Of a stretch of DNA of 35,721 nt, positions 6,927 through 15,668 are shown in pieces. The notes below the pieces were generated by a model. It saw nothing but the letters and a program-made list of their open reading frames with translations. It was not told the DNA's origin and searched no databases. Source of the stretch: an uncultured Chlorobiaceae bacterium (GTDB taxonomy: Bacteria > Bacteroidota > Chlorobiia > Chlorobiales > Chlorobiaceae); contig CAIJWE010000089.1 of the NCBI GenBank assembly GCA_903824295.1, forward strand, positions 1 to 35,721. The letters run 5' to 3'. Numbering within the stretch: position 1 is the stretch's first letter; each line of letters starts with the position of its first letter. Made by a program: the position numbers and the translations under genes.

Positions 6927-9044
6927 TCAGCGAAGCGCGGCTGCAATGTTGCCGCCATCCACTGTGGTAATTGAACCGGTTGTCCTGATTTCGAGCGCAA
7001 GATGGACAAAGGCCTCTGCCACATCTTCGGCGGTCACCTCAAGCTGCAGAAGGTTTCCGGCCATGTACTCTTTTTCACTCAAGCCGCGCGCTGTTGAGCG
7101 GGCCTTTATCATCTCTTCGGTCAAGAGGCCGCTACGGATGCGGTCGGCATTGATTCCGTTTGAACGAATGCCGTCACGCCCGTGGTCGAGGGCATATTGG
7201 CGCACCAAAAAGAGCGTTGCCGCCTTGGCCAGACCATAGGGGCCAAAGTCGGGACCGGGATTAACGGCCTGTTTTGAAACATTGAAAAGCAGGACGCCGC
7301 CGGTACCCTGGAGCTTCATCACCCTGACCGCCTCCTGGGCAATGGACTGGTGCGAAAAGAAGTTGATTTCAAAGCTCTTGCGCAGCAGATCGTCAGAGAC
7401 TTCACCAATTCGACCCTGTATGGCTGCACCGACGTTGGAGACGATAATATCGACACCACCAAAGCGGCGGCAGGCTGCGTCAAAAGCGGCACGGATATCG
7501 CCCCTTGAGGTGACGTCGCAGGTGAGGGCAAGGAGGTTGCCACCAAGCTCCTCCGATGCACGATCGAGGGCTTCACGGGTCAGATCCAGAATGACCAGCT
7601 CAGCCCCTCTCTGCCGAAATGCTTTAGCGGTGGCAAGGCCGATGCCGCTTGCAGCTCCAGTGACCATGACGATTTTACCGGCAAAAACATCGTGGTGAAC
7701 CTTGGTCATCTTGGCCTGCTCCATGTCCCAGTATTCGATCTCAAAAGCCTCGCGGTCGCTGATGGATTCGAAGGTGCCAACCGATTCGGCATCAAGGATG
7801 GCCGAGGCGGTACCCGTTGCAATGTCGGCGCTGACTGCCGCCAATTCGGCGGTTTTACCAAGGCCGAAAAGCCCGAGACCGGGCACCAGCACCACTCGCG
7901 GCAAGGGGTCGAGCATGGTGACCTGCATGTCGGCAGCTTGCTGCTGGATAGTAAAATAGTCGATGTACTCCTGACGGTAGCGTTGCACGGCCTCATGCAC
8001 CGACGCCTTGAATCCCGGCATGTCGGCCGCATCGGGCGCTGGAACAACAAGAGGGCAATTTTTTGTGCGGATAATGAAGTCGGGCGTCATGGCGCCCTTT
8101 TGACTCATAGAGAGGATATCGGCACTGTTGACATAGTCAAGAATGGCCGGAGAAGTACGAAAATCGAGAATAAACTGATGATACTCACGCATACCAAATG
8201 CCTTTTCATCAACACAGGCTCCCCTGATGACGGGTGCTGTTTCCTCAACCGAAGCAATGGTGGCTGGCAACGGTGCTGATGGAAAGAGTTTTCGGCCTGC
8301 TTTGGCAATCCGCTCTTCAAGCGTCGTGACCGCTTCTATCATGCGGCTGTAACCCTCTCTGGCCGTTGAGCCGAAAGTGACCAGACCATGCTTTTGCAGC
8401 ACAAGTCCCTTTATTTCAGGATTTTCCTCATAGACGACGGCGGCCGCGCGTGCAAGGCCAAGACCAGGCTTGATATAGGGCACAGAACCAAAATCCTCAC
8501 CCAGCGTTTCACCTATAAGCTTGGTGCCATCAGGCTGATTGCTGAGGGTAAGCAAGGCAAACGAGTGCGTGTGAAAAATAAAGCGATGCGGCAAAAATGC
8601 GTGCAGAAGGGTCTCAATCGAAGGAGTAAGCCGGTGCTCGTCCATGTGGTCCGTAAGACTGAACATGTTCAGAAGCAGAAGGTGTTTGAACTCTTTGGTC
8701 GAAAAACGCCGGAGAGCCTCTTCGCTTACAGTATCATTTCGGCTGAAGAGTTCACCCAGTTTGCGTAGCGGGCCAAGCCGGAGGGGCGTGTAATCACACC
8801 CGGAAACTCGGCTCAAATCGACACCGCTTGCCTTGATCAAAAGGACATCAGCCCGGTTGCCAACCAGATCGACCAGTTCACATTTGACTGAGGTGTTACC
8901 ACCACCATGCATCACCAGCGAGCTTTCGCGTCCAAGCAGGCGCGAGGCATAGACCAGCTCGGCAAGTTCCGGCTGCATATCGGTTGAGCTGCACTGCTCT
9001 CTGACGGAGCATTGAAGATCTGCTTCATTCCAAAGATTCTGCAT
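6927..9044 (-). CDS. Bifunctional class II aldolase / short-chain dehydrogenase
   Basis: 705-residue fusion. The N-terminal part is a zinc class II aldolase/epimerase: GGGNTSVK at 47-54 (phosphate loop), PSIETLLH with E144, FHTHSF with zinc ligands H158 and H160, and LQKHG with H219. The C-terminal SDR domain runs from about 455 to 705, with VTGAASGIG at 461-469, SNVGA in place of NNAG at 536-540 and the catalytic YGLAK at 603-607. Related fusions act in rhamnose breakdown: the aldolase splits a ketose-1-phosphate into dihydroxyacetone phosphate and a short aldehyde, and the SDR oxidises the aldehyde. No rhamnose isomerase or kinase is nearby, so the substrate here is probably different. It is followed at 60 bases by the LsrF-like gene. 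The ribosome-binding site is weak. Confidence 0.88.
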   Translation of the reverse strand: MQNLWNEADLQCSVREQCSSTDMQPELAELVYASRLLGRESSLVMHGGGNTSVKCELVDLVGNRADVLLIKASGVDLSRVSGCDYTPLRLGPLRKLGELFSRNDTVSEEALRRFSTKEFKHLLLLNMFSLTDHMDEHRLTPSIETLLHAFLPHRFIFHTHSFALLTLSNQPDGTKLIGETLGEDFGSVPYIKPGLGLARAAAVVYEENPEIKGLVLQKHGLVTFGSTAREGYSRMIEAVTTLEERIAKAGRKLFPSAPLPATIASVEETAPVIRGACVDEKAFGMREYHQFILDFRTSPAILDYVNSADILSMSQKGAMTPDFIIRTKNCPLVVPAPDAADMPGFKASVHEAVQRYRQEYIDYFTIQQQAADMQVTMLDPLPRVVLVPGLGLFGLGKTAELAAVSADIATGTASAILDAESVGTFESISDREAFEIEYWDMEQAKMTKVHHDVFAGKIVMVTGAASGIGLATAKAFRQRGAELVILDLTREALDRASEELGGNLLALTCDVTSRGDIRAAFDAACRRFGGVDIIVSNVGAAIQGRIGEVSDDLLRKSFEINFFSHQSIAQEAVRVMKLQGTGGVLLFNVSKQAVNPGPDFGPYGLAKAATLFLVRQYALDHGRDGIRSNGINADRIRSGLLTEEMIKARSTARGLSEKEYMAGNLLQLEVTAEDVAEAFVHLALEIRTTGSITTVDGGNIAAALR

Positions 9045-9111
9045 AAGAGATGATACTTCTCACACCGGAAATGCGGCGTGTATTGTTAAAAAATAACGAT
9101 AGCAATAAATG

Positions 9112-9120
9112 CCCCCCCCC
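9112..9120. repeat. Nine-base C/G homopolymer tract
   Basis: A run of nine C (nine G on the coding strand) lies between the small membrane-protein gene and the aldolase/SDR gene, 68-76 bases upstream of the latter's start. Such tracts change length by slippage in some bacteria. Whether this one does is not visible from one sequence. Confidence 0.6.
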
Positions 9121-9122
9121 GG

Positions 9123-9347
9123 TCACACCCTGCCTTTCTTTTTCTTTTCATGCCAACCCTCAATCAAAAAACCGGAGCCGTAGATAAGCAGAAATCCAGG
9201 AATCACCACACCAAGAAAAACGAGCTTGTCATCAACCGAGGGCAACTGACCGGAAGACCAGATCATCCAGACCAGCAAAAACCAGATCGGGCCGACAAAA
9301 AGAAACGTGGTATTCCAGAGCCTCTTGAAACTATGTTGCATGACCAT
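9123..9347 (-). CDS. Small two-span membrane protein of unknown function
   Basis: 74 residues (72 from the second ATG). Two hydrophobic segments, at about 14-31 (TTFLFVGPIWFLLVWMIW) and 42-61 (LVFLGVVIPGFLLIYGSGF), are followed by a basic tail ending EKKKKGRV. Both termini are likely cytoplasmic. I do not recognise the family. It sits 38 bases below bchV and 78 bases above the aldolase/SDR gene on the same strand, so cotranscription with bchV is likely. No clear Shine-Dalgarno precedes either ATG. A membrane partner for the membrane-bound BchV reaction is possible but only inferred from position. Confidence 0.65.
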   Translation of the reverse strand: MVMQHSFKRLWNTTFLFVGPIWFLLVWMIWSSGQLPSVDDKLVFLGVVIPGFLLIYGSGFLIEGWHEKKKKGRV

Positions 9348-9385
9348 TAAAGTATCTTGAGAAAAAAAAATGCGGAACCCCCCGC

Positions 9386-9859
9386 TCAGATTTGGCCGTC
9401 AATGCGCAGCTTGCGTTCATTACGTTTTTCAAGGATGATCCTGACCAGGTACTGCAGGGCATTGAGCACGTAAGTGAAATAGGCCAGAAAAGCATCGAAC
9501 AACAGCACCTGTTCAGAATAACGGCGATAAGCCAGAAAAAAATAGAGCAGATGAAAAAATGCGGCTATGGTACTGCCGATATCCTCCCAGAAAAACTCTT
9601 TTGAGTAGACCCATTTATTGAAAATTTCCTTTTCAAAAAACATCCCTGTTATAAAAAGGAGGGCAAAAAAGAGCGTTTTAAAAAGAATAGCTATGCTGAC
9701 CCAGTAAAAACTGGTGACAAAGAGGGAGTTGGCATAGAGCGCTGTTGTGGTGAGGCCGACAACAAAAAAGAGGAACTGGATCGGAGCAAGGATAATCTGG
9801 ATATCGGTCCAGACGGAAGCGTTTCTTTTGACAAGCTGTTCAGGGGTATAACGAGCCAT
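9386..9859 (-). CDS. bchV: 3-vinyl bacteriochlorophyllide hydratase (BchF/BchV family)
   Basis: 157 residues from the ATG at 9859 ([17 protein letters not shown]). This opening, together with [15 protein letters not shown], is characteristic of the BchF family. Four hydrophobic segments make it an integral membrane protein; the [17 protein letters not shown] stretch lies between spans. The enzyme hydrates the C-3 vinyl group of chlorophyllide intermediates to a 1-hydroxyethyl group, a step needed for bacteriochlorophylls c, d, e and a. Green sulfur bacteria have two copies, BchF and BchV. I call BchV because in C. tepidum, as I recall, bchV lies close to the RLP gene; the sequence alone does not settle it. 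In-frame starts further upstream exist at 9896 (ATG) and 9934 (GTG), neither with a good ribosome-binding site. Confidence 0.82.
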   Translation of the reverse strand: MARYTPEQLVKRNASVWTDIQIILAPIQFLFFVVGLTTTALYANSLFVTSFYWVSIAILFKTLFFALLFITGMFFEKEIFNKWVYSKEFFWEDIGSTIAAFFHLLYFFLAYRRYSEQVLLFDAFLAYFTYVLNALQYLVRIILEKRNERKLRIDGQI

Positions 9860-9927
9860 CTCTGTTTTACGCTTAACTGATAAAAAAAACTTCATGAGCC
9901 AGCCCGTCGCCGCCTGCCGGACCAACA

Positions 9928-9954
9928 CGCTCACCGTGAGCGGAAGGGAATATA
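9928..9954 (-). promoter_or_regulatory. Palindromic candidate operator and -10-like box upstream of bchV
   Basis: Positions 9928-9942 form a perfect inverted repeat, CGCTCAC-C-GTGAGCG. Just upstream on the minus strand is TATATT (9954-9949), a possible -10 box, which would place the palindrome near the transcription start, 69-83 bases before the bchV ATG. No good -35 box is seen. This fits a repressor site but is unproven. Confidence 0.35.
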
Positions 9955-10150
9955 GTAAAATTGAAGAGAGAGAAAAAAAATCCTGAACGAGTCACTCTCT
10001 ATCAGGAGCGTATCGTTGTGGTAATCGTAGAACTCATTGTCAAGATTTTTTTTGATCAGCGGCTCCCTGCCGGTTAGATTACCGTATCAATCCTGAAGCT
10101 CGACGCTCTGCGAAGCTGTTCAACAATTCATAACCGTTCACCCCTTTATC

Positions 10151-10633
10151 ATGGCAGACAACAATGCACATCCCGCAATGGCATTCGCCCTCAAACTGCT
10201 TGGGCTGCGCAATCACAGCCGCCGGGAACTTGAGCGGAAACTTCTGAAAAAGGGATATGACGCAAAGAGCACTAATGAGGTGATGGAAAAATTGACGAGC
10301 CGGGGAGTGCTTGACGACCGGGCATTCGGCATGGAGCTGATCAGAAGCCGCTCAAGAAGAAAGCCGTCAGGGAAATTGAAGCTCGGTGCGGAACTCCGCA
10401 AAAAAGGGGTTGCTGAGGCCATTATCGGTGAGCTTCTCAAAGAGTATGACAGCGCTACACGCTGCCGTCAGGCGGCAGAAAAAAAAATCGGGTCACTGCA
10501 TGAGGCAACCGAGGCCGATCGCAAAAGAAAACTTGAGGTTTTCCTCTGCAACCGGGGGTTTGAGTGGCATGAAATTCAAGCCGTACTCAAGCTGCTGTTG
10601 CAATCCGGTATGGATTTTGAGGAACCCTGTTAG
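10151..10633 (+). CDS. recX: Regulatory protein RecX
   Basis: 160 residues, all helical, made of the three-helix repeats typical of RecX. The first repeat reads AMAFALKLLGLRNHSRRELERKLLKKGY. The second has the family hallmark GVLDDRAFGMELIRSRSRRKPSGKLKLGAELRKKGV. The third runs through RCRQAAEKKIG to FLCNRGFEWHEIQAVL. RecX binds RecA filaments and limits recombinase activity in the cytoplasm. There is no recA next to it. It is divergent from bchV (291 bases between the start codons) and converges on pyrH with only 11 bases between the stops. No strong Shine-Dalgarno is present. Confidence 0.9.
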   Translation: MADNNAHPAMAFALKLLGLRNHSRRELERKLLKKGYDAKSTNEVMEKLTSRGVLDDRAFGMELIRSRSRRKPSGKLKLGAELRKKGVAEAIIGELLKEYDSATRCRQAAEKKIGSLHEATEADRKRKLEVFLCNRGFEWHEIQAVLKLLLQSGMDFEEPC

Positions 10634-10644
10634 GGCCCCTGCCG

Positions 10645-11355
10645 TTACCCGTGTACCAGCGAACCAATCTTCTCGCCACGCAACAACCTGGTAAAGTTCC
10701 CCTTTTCGTTCATGTTCATGACCACAATGGGCAGTGCGTTTTCGCTGCAGAGTGTGATAGCGGTCATATCCATGACTCGCAGATTTTTGCGAATGACATC
10801 GAGATAGGAGATATCAGCATAAAACTCCGCATTGGAATTTTTTTCCGGGTCAGAATCATAGACTCCTTCAACGCGTGTGCCTTTTACAATAATATCGGCT
10901 TCAATTTCTATTGCCCTCAGCGATGCGGCGGTATCGGTGGTAAAATAGGGGTTCCCTGTGCCAGCGCCAAAAATAACGACCCTTCCCTTTTCGAGATGAC
11001 GGACAGCTTTGCGCCGGATGAACGGTTCTGCCATCTGCTCCATTTTTATGGCCGTCTGCAGGCGGGTAAAGACCCCCTTACGTTCAAGCGCATCCTGAAA
11101 GGCCAGCGCATTGATCACCGTGGCAAGCATACCCATGTAGTCAGCCTGTACACGATCCATCTTGGCGGCAGCTTCGGACATCCCCCGAAAAATATTGCCT
11201 CCACCGATTACCAGAGCAATCTGGGCGCCCATGTCACGGGCCTCCCTGATCTCCTCGGCATATCGTTCAAGCATCTCGGGGTTAATGCCGTAGCCATCCT
11301 CTCCGGCAAGAGCTTCGCCGCTTAATTTGAGCAAGATGCGCTTGTAGTGAAGCAT
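10645..11355 (-). CDS. pyrH: Uridylate (UMP) kinase
   Basis: 236 residues, the full family length. The amino-acid-kinase fold begins [25 protein letters not shown] and carries the [13 protein letters not shown] nucleotide-binding loop, the ALAFQDALE and [43 protein letters not shown]-type segments and [14 protein letters not shown]. It phosphorylates UMP to UDP with ATP and works as a cytoplasmic hexamer. It follows tsf, as in many bacteria, but a strong terminator lies between them, so it probably has its own promoter or depends on readthrough. The frr gene that often follows pyrH is absent here; recX converges instead. Confidence 0.97.
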   Translation of the reverse strand: MLHYKRILLKLSGEALAGEDGYGINPEMLERYAEEIREARDMGAQIALVIGGGNIFRGMSEAAAKMDRVQADYMGMLATVINALAFQDALERKGVFTRLQTAIKMEQMAEPFIRRKAVRHLEKGRVVIFGAGTGNPYFTTDTAASLRAIEIEADIIVKGTRVEGVYDSDPEKNSNAEFYADISYLDVIRKNLRVMDMTAITLCSENALPIVVMNMNEKGNFTRLLRGEKIGSLVHG

Positions 11356-11413
11356 ATCCTTATCCTCAGGAAGAAAGGGTTAACAAAAACAACATCGTTA
11401 CCAACATATCTAC

Positions 11414-11449
11414 AAAAAAAAAGCCTCGCAACAACGAGGCTTTTTTTTT
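11414..11449 (-). terminator. Intrinsic terminator between tsf and pyrH
   Basis: A 6-bp GC-rich stem, GCCTCG (11423-11428) with CGAGGC (11435-11440), has a 6-base loop. It is flanked by nine A on one side (11414-11422) and nine T on the other (11441-11449). It starts at the tsf stop codon and would work in either direction. Confidence 0.88.
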
Positions 11450-12314
11450 ACTCTCCCAATTTACAACGGGCAAATTCTATCACATCAACCTTGGCTTGAT
11501 GCTTTTTGCAGAACTCAACCAGCACATCAGAGACCTTTGTGGTACTGTCTTTGATGAAGAACTGCTCACTGAGCACGACATCCTGGTAATACTTTTCAAG
11601 CCTGCCGATAACAATCTTGTCGACAAAAGCCTCTTTCTTGCCCTGTTCAAGAGCCTGCTGACGATATATTTCGGACTCTTTTGCAATATAATCGGCCGGA
11701 ACAAAGGAGCGGTCAACAACAATCGGAGCGGCTGCGGCAACCTGCATGGCAAGATCTTTTGCCAGTTCGCCAACCACACCCGGCTGGTCTGTAGCAAGAT
11801 GAATGATTGCGCCAAGCTGTGAACCCGGATGAAGATAGGCTTCGACAATGCCGTCCTGGGCATCAAGATAGACGAGGCGCTTGAGGCTGATCTTTTCGCC
11901 AAGTTTGCCGGTCATGGTCTTGATGGCGTCGTCCACTGTTACTCCGCCCCAGGCTTCGCCGAGCGTGAGCGTCAAAAGCGCTTCAGGAGAAGCCGTGCGG
12001 GTTGCAAGCGCGAGATCTGCAAGTGCCGCGGTAAAAGAGGTAAAATCGTCACCTCGGGCAACAAAGTCGGTCTCACAGTTCAGTTCAAGAATAATTCCTG
12101 CCTTGTGGTCAGCAGTCATTCTGATACCAACCATACCCTCCTTGGCATCCCTGTCGGCACGCTTTGCAGCAAGGGCTGCACCTTTTTTGCGCAGATAGTC
12201 GATAGCCTGCTGCATATCCCCGCCTGTTTCGTCGAGGGCTTTTTTGCAGTCCATCATACCTGCACCTGTTATATCACGAAGACTTTTAACGTCTTTTGCT
12301 GAAGTCTGGCTCAT
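11448..12314 (-). CDS. tsf: Translation elongation factor Ts
   Basis: 288 residues, usual length. The N-terminal UBA-like domain ([39 protein letters not shown], residues 7-45) contains the EF-Tu contact region. The core has the conserved [16 protein letters not shown] and, in the second half, [19 protein letters not shown]-Ts exchanges GDP for GTP on EF-Tu during protein synthesis. It lies 33 bases downstream of rpsB in the standard rpsB-tsf operon, and its stop codon runs directly into a strong terminator. Confidence 0.97.
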   Translation of the reverse strand: MSQTSAKDVKSLRDITGAGMMDCKKALDETGGDMQQAIDYLRKKGAALAAKRADRDAKEGMVGIRMTADHKAGIILELNCETDFVARGDDFTSFTAALADLALATRTASPEALLTLTLGEAWGGVTVDDAIKTMTGKLGEKISLKRLVYLDAQDGIVEAYLHPGSQLGAIIHLATDQPGVVGELAKDLAMQVAAAAPIVVDRSFVPADYIAKESEIYRQQALEQGKKEAFVDKIVIGRLEKYYQDVVLSEQFFIKDSTTKVSDVLVEFCKKHQAKVDVIEFARCKLGE

Positions 12315-12347
12315 TGAAATTTCACTCTTATTAATTATAGACTCTGT

Positions 12348-13109
12348 TTATTCGCTGATCTCTTCCTTTTCGTCGCTGCCAGCCTCTTCGACTTCATCCA
12401 TTTCGGCAAGCACCTCATTTTCGACCTTGAGTTCACGTGCCTTGATGACGATATCAGCAACGGCCTTGACCATCAACTGAATGGAGCGGATGGCATCGTC
12501 ATTGGCCGGAATGACGAAATCAACAAGTTCAGGATCACAGTTGGTATCAACCATGGCAATGATGGGAATACCAAGCGAACGCGCCTCTTTGATGGCGATA
12601 TGCTCTTTTTTGATGTCAACGATAAAAAGTGCGGCTGGAAGGCGGTTCATGGTAGCAATACCACCGAGAATCCTCATGAGCTTCTCTTTTTCACGACCAA
12701 GCATGAGTCGCTCTTTTTTGGTAATCATGTCGTAGGTGCCATCAGTCGCCATGCGGTCAATCGAGTTCATGCGCCGGATGCTCTGGCGGATCGTCTGGAA
12801 ATTGGTCAGCATACCACCCAGCCAACGCTCGCAGACGTAAGGCATCCCTGCGCGCTCTGCCTGTTCGGCTATAATATGTTTGGCCTGTTTTTTTGTGCCG
12901 ACAAACATGATTTCCCTGCCTGTCTGCGCGATTGCTTCAAGCGCCTTGAATGCCTCATCGGCAAGAACGACGGTTTTCTGCAAATCGATAATATGAACAC
13001 CGTTCTTTTCCATGAAAATGTACGGCTTCATTTTTGGGCACCAGCGACGTGCAAGGTGACCAAAGTGGACTCCTGCGCGGAGCATCTCTTCAAGCTGAAA
13101 ATGTGACAT
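12348..13109 (-). CDS. rpsB: 30S ribosomal protein S2
   Basis: 253 residues from the ATG at 13109, which gives the family start [18 protein letters not shown]. The open frame extends further upstream, but that part does not match S2. Signature regions include [58 protein letters not shown] and [30 protein letters not shown]. The C-terminal tail is acidic ([15 protein letters not shown]). S2 is among the last proteins to join the small subunit. It lies 171 bases below rpsI, and that gap contains a structured leader candidate. No obvious Shine-Dalgarno is seen, which is common for rpsB. Confidence 0.97.
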   Translation of the reverse strand: MSHFQLEEMLRAGVHFGHLARRWCPKMKPYIFMEKNGVHIIDLQKTVVLADEAFKALEAIAQTGREIMFVGTKKQAKHIIAEQAERAGMPYVCERWLGGMLTNFQTIRQSIRRMNSIDRMATDGTYDMITKKERLMLGREKEKLMRILGGIATMNRLPAALFIVDIKKEHIAIKEARSLGIPIIAMVDTNCDPELVDFVIPANDDAIRSIQLMVKAVADIVIKARELKVENEVLAEMDEVEEAGSDEKEEISE

Positions 13110-13155
13110 CTGTGCTTTTTTGTGATTAAGTTGTCCCTCTACCATGCTTCTACCA

Positions 13156-13191
13156 TCCGGTATCCGGCGCAAGGCGTCGGACACTTCCGGA
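13156..13191 (-). promoter_or_regulatory. Structured rpsB leader hairpin
   Basis: On the minus strand the segment folds into one long hairpin. TCCGG (13191-13187) pairs with CCGGA (13160-13156). After a 3-base bulge, TGTCCG pairs with CGGATA (one G-U), and after a single mismatch CGC pairs with GCG around a CTT loop. There is no following T run, so it is not a terminator. It ends 46 bases before the rpsB ATG. An S2-binding autoregulatory leader is the natural reading; an RNA-processing site between rpsI and rpsB is the alternative. Confidence 0.5.
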
Positions 13192-13280
13192 AAGCTTCAT
13201 CTGAATGAAACTCAGAATAGCATGATATGTGAAGTTGTGTTCTGAAATAGCGTGTAAAATGTGACAAGAGCACCACCAGA

Positions 13281-13670
13281 TTAACGTTTTGAAAACTGGA
13301 AGCGTTTGCGGGCCTTTTTGCGACCGAATTTTTTGCGTTCAACCATACGGGGATCTCTGGTAAGCAGCCTCTCTGTTTTAAGAATGGCACGGGCAGCTTC
13401 ATCAAACTCGGTAAGAGCACGGGCAATTGCAAGGCTCACGGCACCTGACTGACCACTGACACCGCCGCCATGAACGTTGATCTTGATATCAAACTCTTCA
13501 GCTCTTTCGGTAATGACGAGAGGGCGAAGGGCTTGCTGGCGCTTGAATTCATCCCTGAAATACTCTTCAATCGGCAACTTGTTGACAATAACCCGGCCTT
13601 TTCCCGGAATCATAAAAGCTCGAGCCACCGAGGTTTTACGGCGACCTACTGTATCGATAACCTCTTTCAT
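13281..13670 (-). CDS. rpsI: 30S ribosomal protein S9
   Basis: 129 residues from the ATG at 13670; a TTG two codons upstream is less likely. Conserved parts are [50 protein letters not shown] and the C-terminal [24 protein letters not shown]. The extreme C-terminal KR contacts tRNA at the P site. It is 17 bases downstream of rplM, the usual rplM-rpsI pair. Confidence 0.97.
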   Translation of the reverse strand: MKEVIDTVGRRKTSVARAFMIPGKGRVIVNKLPIEEYFRDEFKRQQALRPLVITERAEEFDIKINVHGGGVSGQSGAVSLAIARALTEFDEAARAILKTERLLTRDPRMVERKKFGRKKARKRFQFSKR

Positions 13671-13687
13671 TCCCAATGCTTTAATAT

Positions 13688-14137
13688 TTAGTTTACCTTC
13701 ATTTCAACAGGAGACTGCGAAGCGTGCGGATGTTCTGCGCCTGCATAAACCTTGAGCTTTCTGAACAACTGACGTCCGAGATTGTTGTGCGGCAACATGC
13801 CCCACACCGCATTTTCGATAATCCTCTCTGGTTTTTTCTTCAGCAAATCCTTAACGTGGTCAACTTTGACTCCACCTGGATACTGCGAGTGCGAGAAGTA
13901 GCTTTTCTGCTCCTCTTTTTTGCCGCTGAGCGCAACTTTTTCGGCATTGGTTACCACAATGAAATCACCGGTATCGATATGCGGCGTAAACTGTGGCTTA
14001 TGCTTGCCCCTGAGCACGTTTGCAATCTCGGAAGCCATGCGGCCCAAAACCTGACCTTCGGCGTCAACAACGTACCACTTGCGTTCAACTTCTGCCGGTT
14101 TTGCTGAATATGTCTTGAAACTTATCGTCTTGCTCAT
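13688..14137 (-). CDS. rplM: 50S ribosomal protein L13
   Basis: 149 residues, usual length. Conserved parts are [58 protein letters not shown] and [36 protein letters not shown]. It is the first gene of the ribosomal-protein group on this strand and is divergent from der across a 153-base AT-rich gap that must hold both promoters. On the rplM side of that gap a TATAAT stands about 90 bases before the ATG, without a good -35 box. An AGAG-type ribosome-binding site is present. Confidence 0.97.
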   Translation of the reverse strand: MSKTISFKTYSAKPAEVERKWYVVDAEGQVLGRMASEIANVLRGKHKPQFTPHIDTGDFIVVTNAEKVALSGKKEEQKSYFSHSQYPGGVKVDHVKDLLKKKPERIIENAVWGMLPHNNLGRQLFRKLKVYAGAEHPHASQSPVEMKVN

Positions 14138-14290
14138 TCTCTTGCTCTTGATTATCTGAACTTTTGCGGAAAAATAAAGTCCGTCAATGTAAATTATTCC
14201 ACTTAATTCTACAAATTATACCTTATATCTCAAAAGGAATTCCCCTGTGGGTCTCTTTCAGCTTTTTTTATCAAGACCGCGTCTGTTTTT

Positions 14291-15604
14291 ATGAAGCCTT
14301 TAATTGCTCTGGTAGGCCGTCCTAACGTCGGCAAATCAACCCTGTTCAACCGAATCCTGCGCCAACGAAGCGCCATCGTCGATCCAACCCCCGGCGTTAC
14401 AAGAGACCGCCATATCGCAGAGGGCGAATGGCAAGGCAAGGAGTTTTCGCTGATGGATACCGGAGGCTACAATGCCGAGGGTGACACCATCAGCGTGGCA
14501 ATGCTTGAGCAGACTCTGACAGCCATCCGTGATGCCGATATTGTTATCTTTTTAACCGATGTTCGTGCAGGCCTCTCTTACGGGGATCTTGAACTCGGCC
14601 GACTGCTGCAGCGAACCTTCCGACACAAGCAGCTCTTTTTTGCGGTGAACAAGGTTGAAACCCCGCAGCTCACCATTGACGCTGCGTCGTTCATCAGTAC
14701 CGGATTTACCAACCCTTATTTCATCTCGGCCCGAGACGGGAGCGGGGTTGCTGACATGCTTGATGAAATTCTTGAGTCGCTGCCTGAAACAGAGAGAGAG
14801 CACAGCAACAAAGCGTGTGCCACCCAACTGGCCGTGGTCGGAAGGCCGAATGTGGGGAAATCAAGCTTTGTCAATGCCCTGCTTGGTTCAAACCGTCTGA
14901 TTGTGTCGAACATCCCGGGCACCACACGCGATGCCATCGACAGCCACTTTACCCGCAATCAGGAGGATTTTCTCCTGATTGATACGGCGGGACTGAGAAA
15001 GCGGACAAAAATTGATGCGGGCATTGAGTATTACAGTTCGCTGAGAACCGAAAAAGCCATTGAGCGCTGCGATGTTGCCCTGGTGATGCTCGATGCCGCT
15101 CCGGGCATTGAAAAACAGGATATGAGAATCATCAATATGGCCGTTGAGCGCAAAAAGGGAGCGCTCCTCTTGGTCAATAAATGGGATCTGATCGAGAAGG
15201 ATTCAAAAACGAGCAAGATCTATGAGGAGGATCTCCGAATGCAGATGGGGAACCTCTCCTACGTTCCAGTGCTCTTTATTTCAGCGCTCACCAAAAAGAA
15301 CCTCTACCGGGCCATTGATACGGCGCAGAAGATTTGCCGGAACCGCTCCCGCAAAATAAGTACCAGCGTGCTCAACAAATTTCTTGAGGAGGCTCTTTCA
15401 CAGACGCACGTCTCCACAAAAACGGGCAAGGAGCTGAAGATCAAGTACATGACACAGATCAATGCCGCCTGGCCGGTCTTTGCCTTTTTCTGTAATGATC
15501 CTCTTCTTGTGCAGCCAAATTTCAGAAAATTTCTTGAAAACAAGCTGCGCGAAAAGTTCAGTCTGGAGGGAGTCGCCATTTCGATGCGGTTCATGCAGAA
15601 ATAG
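14291..15604 (+). CDS. der: Ribosome-assembly GTPase Der (EngA)
   Basis: 437 residues with two tandem GTPase domains and a KH-like C-terminal domain, the layout unique to Der. First G domain: GRPNVGKST at 9-17, DTGG at 56-59 and NKVE at 120-123; the G4 motif ends in Glu rather than Asp, as in some other Der proteins. Second G domain: GRPNVGKSS at 184-192, a DTAGL switch II and NKWD. The C-terminal part (about 350-437) has the LNKFLEEAL and [22 protein letters not shown] patterns. Der is needed for 50S subunit maturation. It is the first gene of a plus-strand run and has no clear Shine-Dalgarno. Confidence 0.97.
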   Translation: MKPLIALVGRPNVGKSTLFNRILRQRSAIVDPTPGVTRDRHIAEGEWQGKEFSLMDTGGYNAEGDTISVAMLEQTLTAIRDADIVIFLTDVRAGLSYGDLELGRLLQRTFRHKQLFFAVNKVETPQLTIDAASFISTGFTNPYFISARDGSGVADMLDEILESLPETEREHSNKACATQLAVVGRPNVGKSSFVNALLGSNRLIVSNIPGTTRDAIDSHFTRNQEDFLLIDTAGLRKRTKIDAGIEYYSSLRTEKAIERCDVALVMLDAAPGIEKQDMRIINMAVERKKGALLLVNKWDLIEKDSKTSKIYEEDLRMQMGNLSYVPVLFISALTKKNLYRAIDTAQKICRNRSRKISTSVLNKFLEEALSQTHVSTKTGKELKIKYMTQINAAWPVFAFFCNDPLLVQPNFRKFLENKLREKFSLEGVAISMRFMQK

Positions 15605-15624
15605 GCGGACGGCCGCAACTCAAC

Positions 15625-15645
15625 CAGAACGGTTTCTGTTTTTTT
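15625..15645 (+). terminator. Possible terminator after der
   Basis: CAGAA (15625-15629) pairs with TTCTG (15634-15638) around a 4-base loop, followed directly by seven T. The 5-bp stem is weak, so partial readthrough into the Mrp gene is likely. Confidence 0.45.
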
Positions 15646-15668
15646 ACAATATCAAATAAAATCACTCC

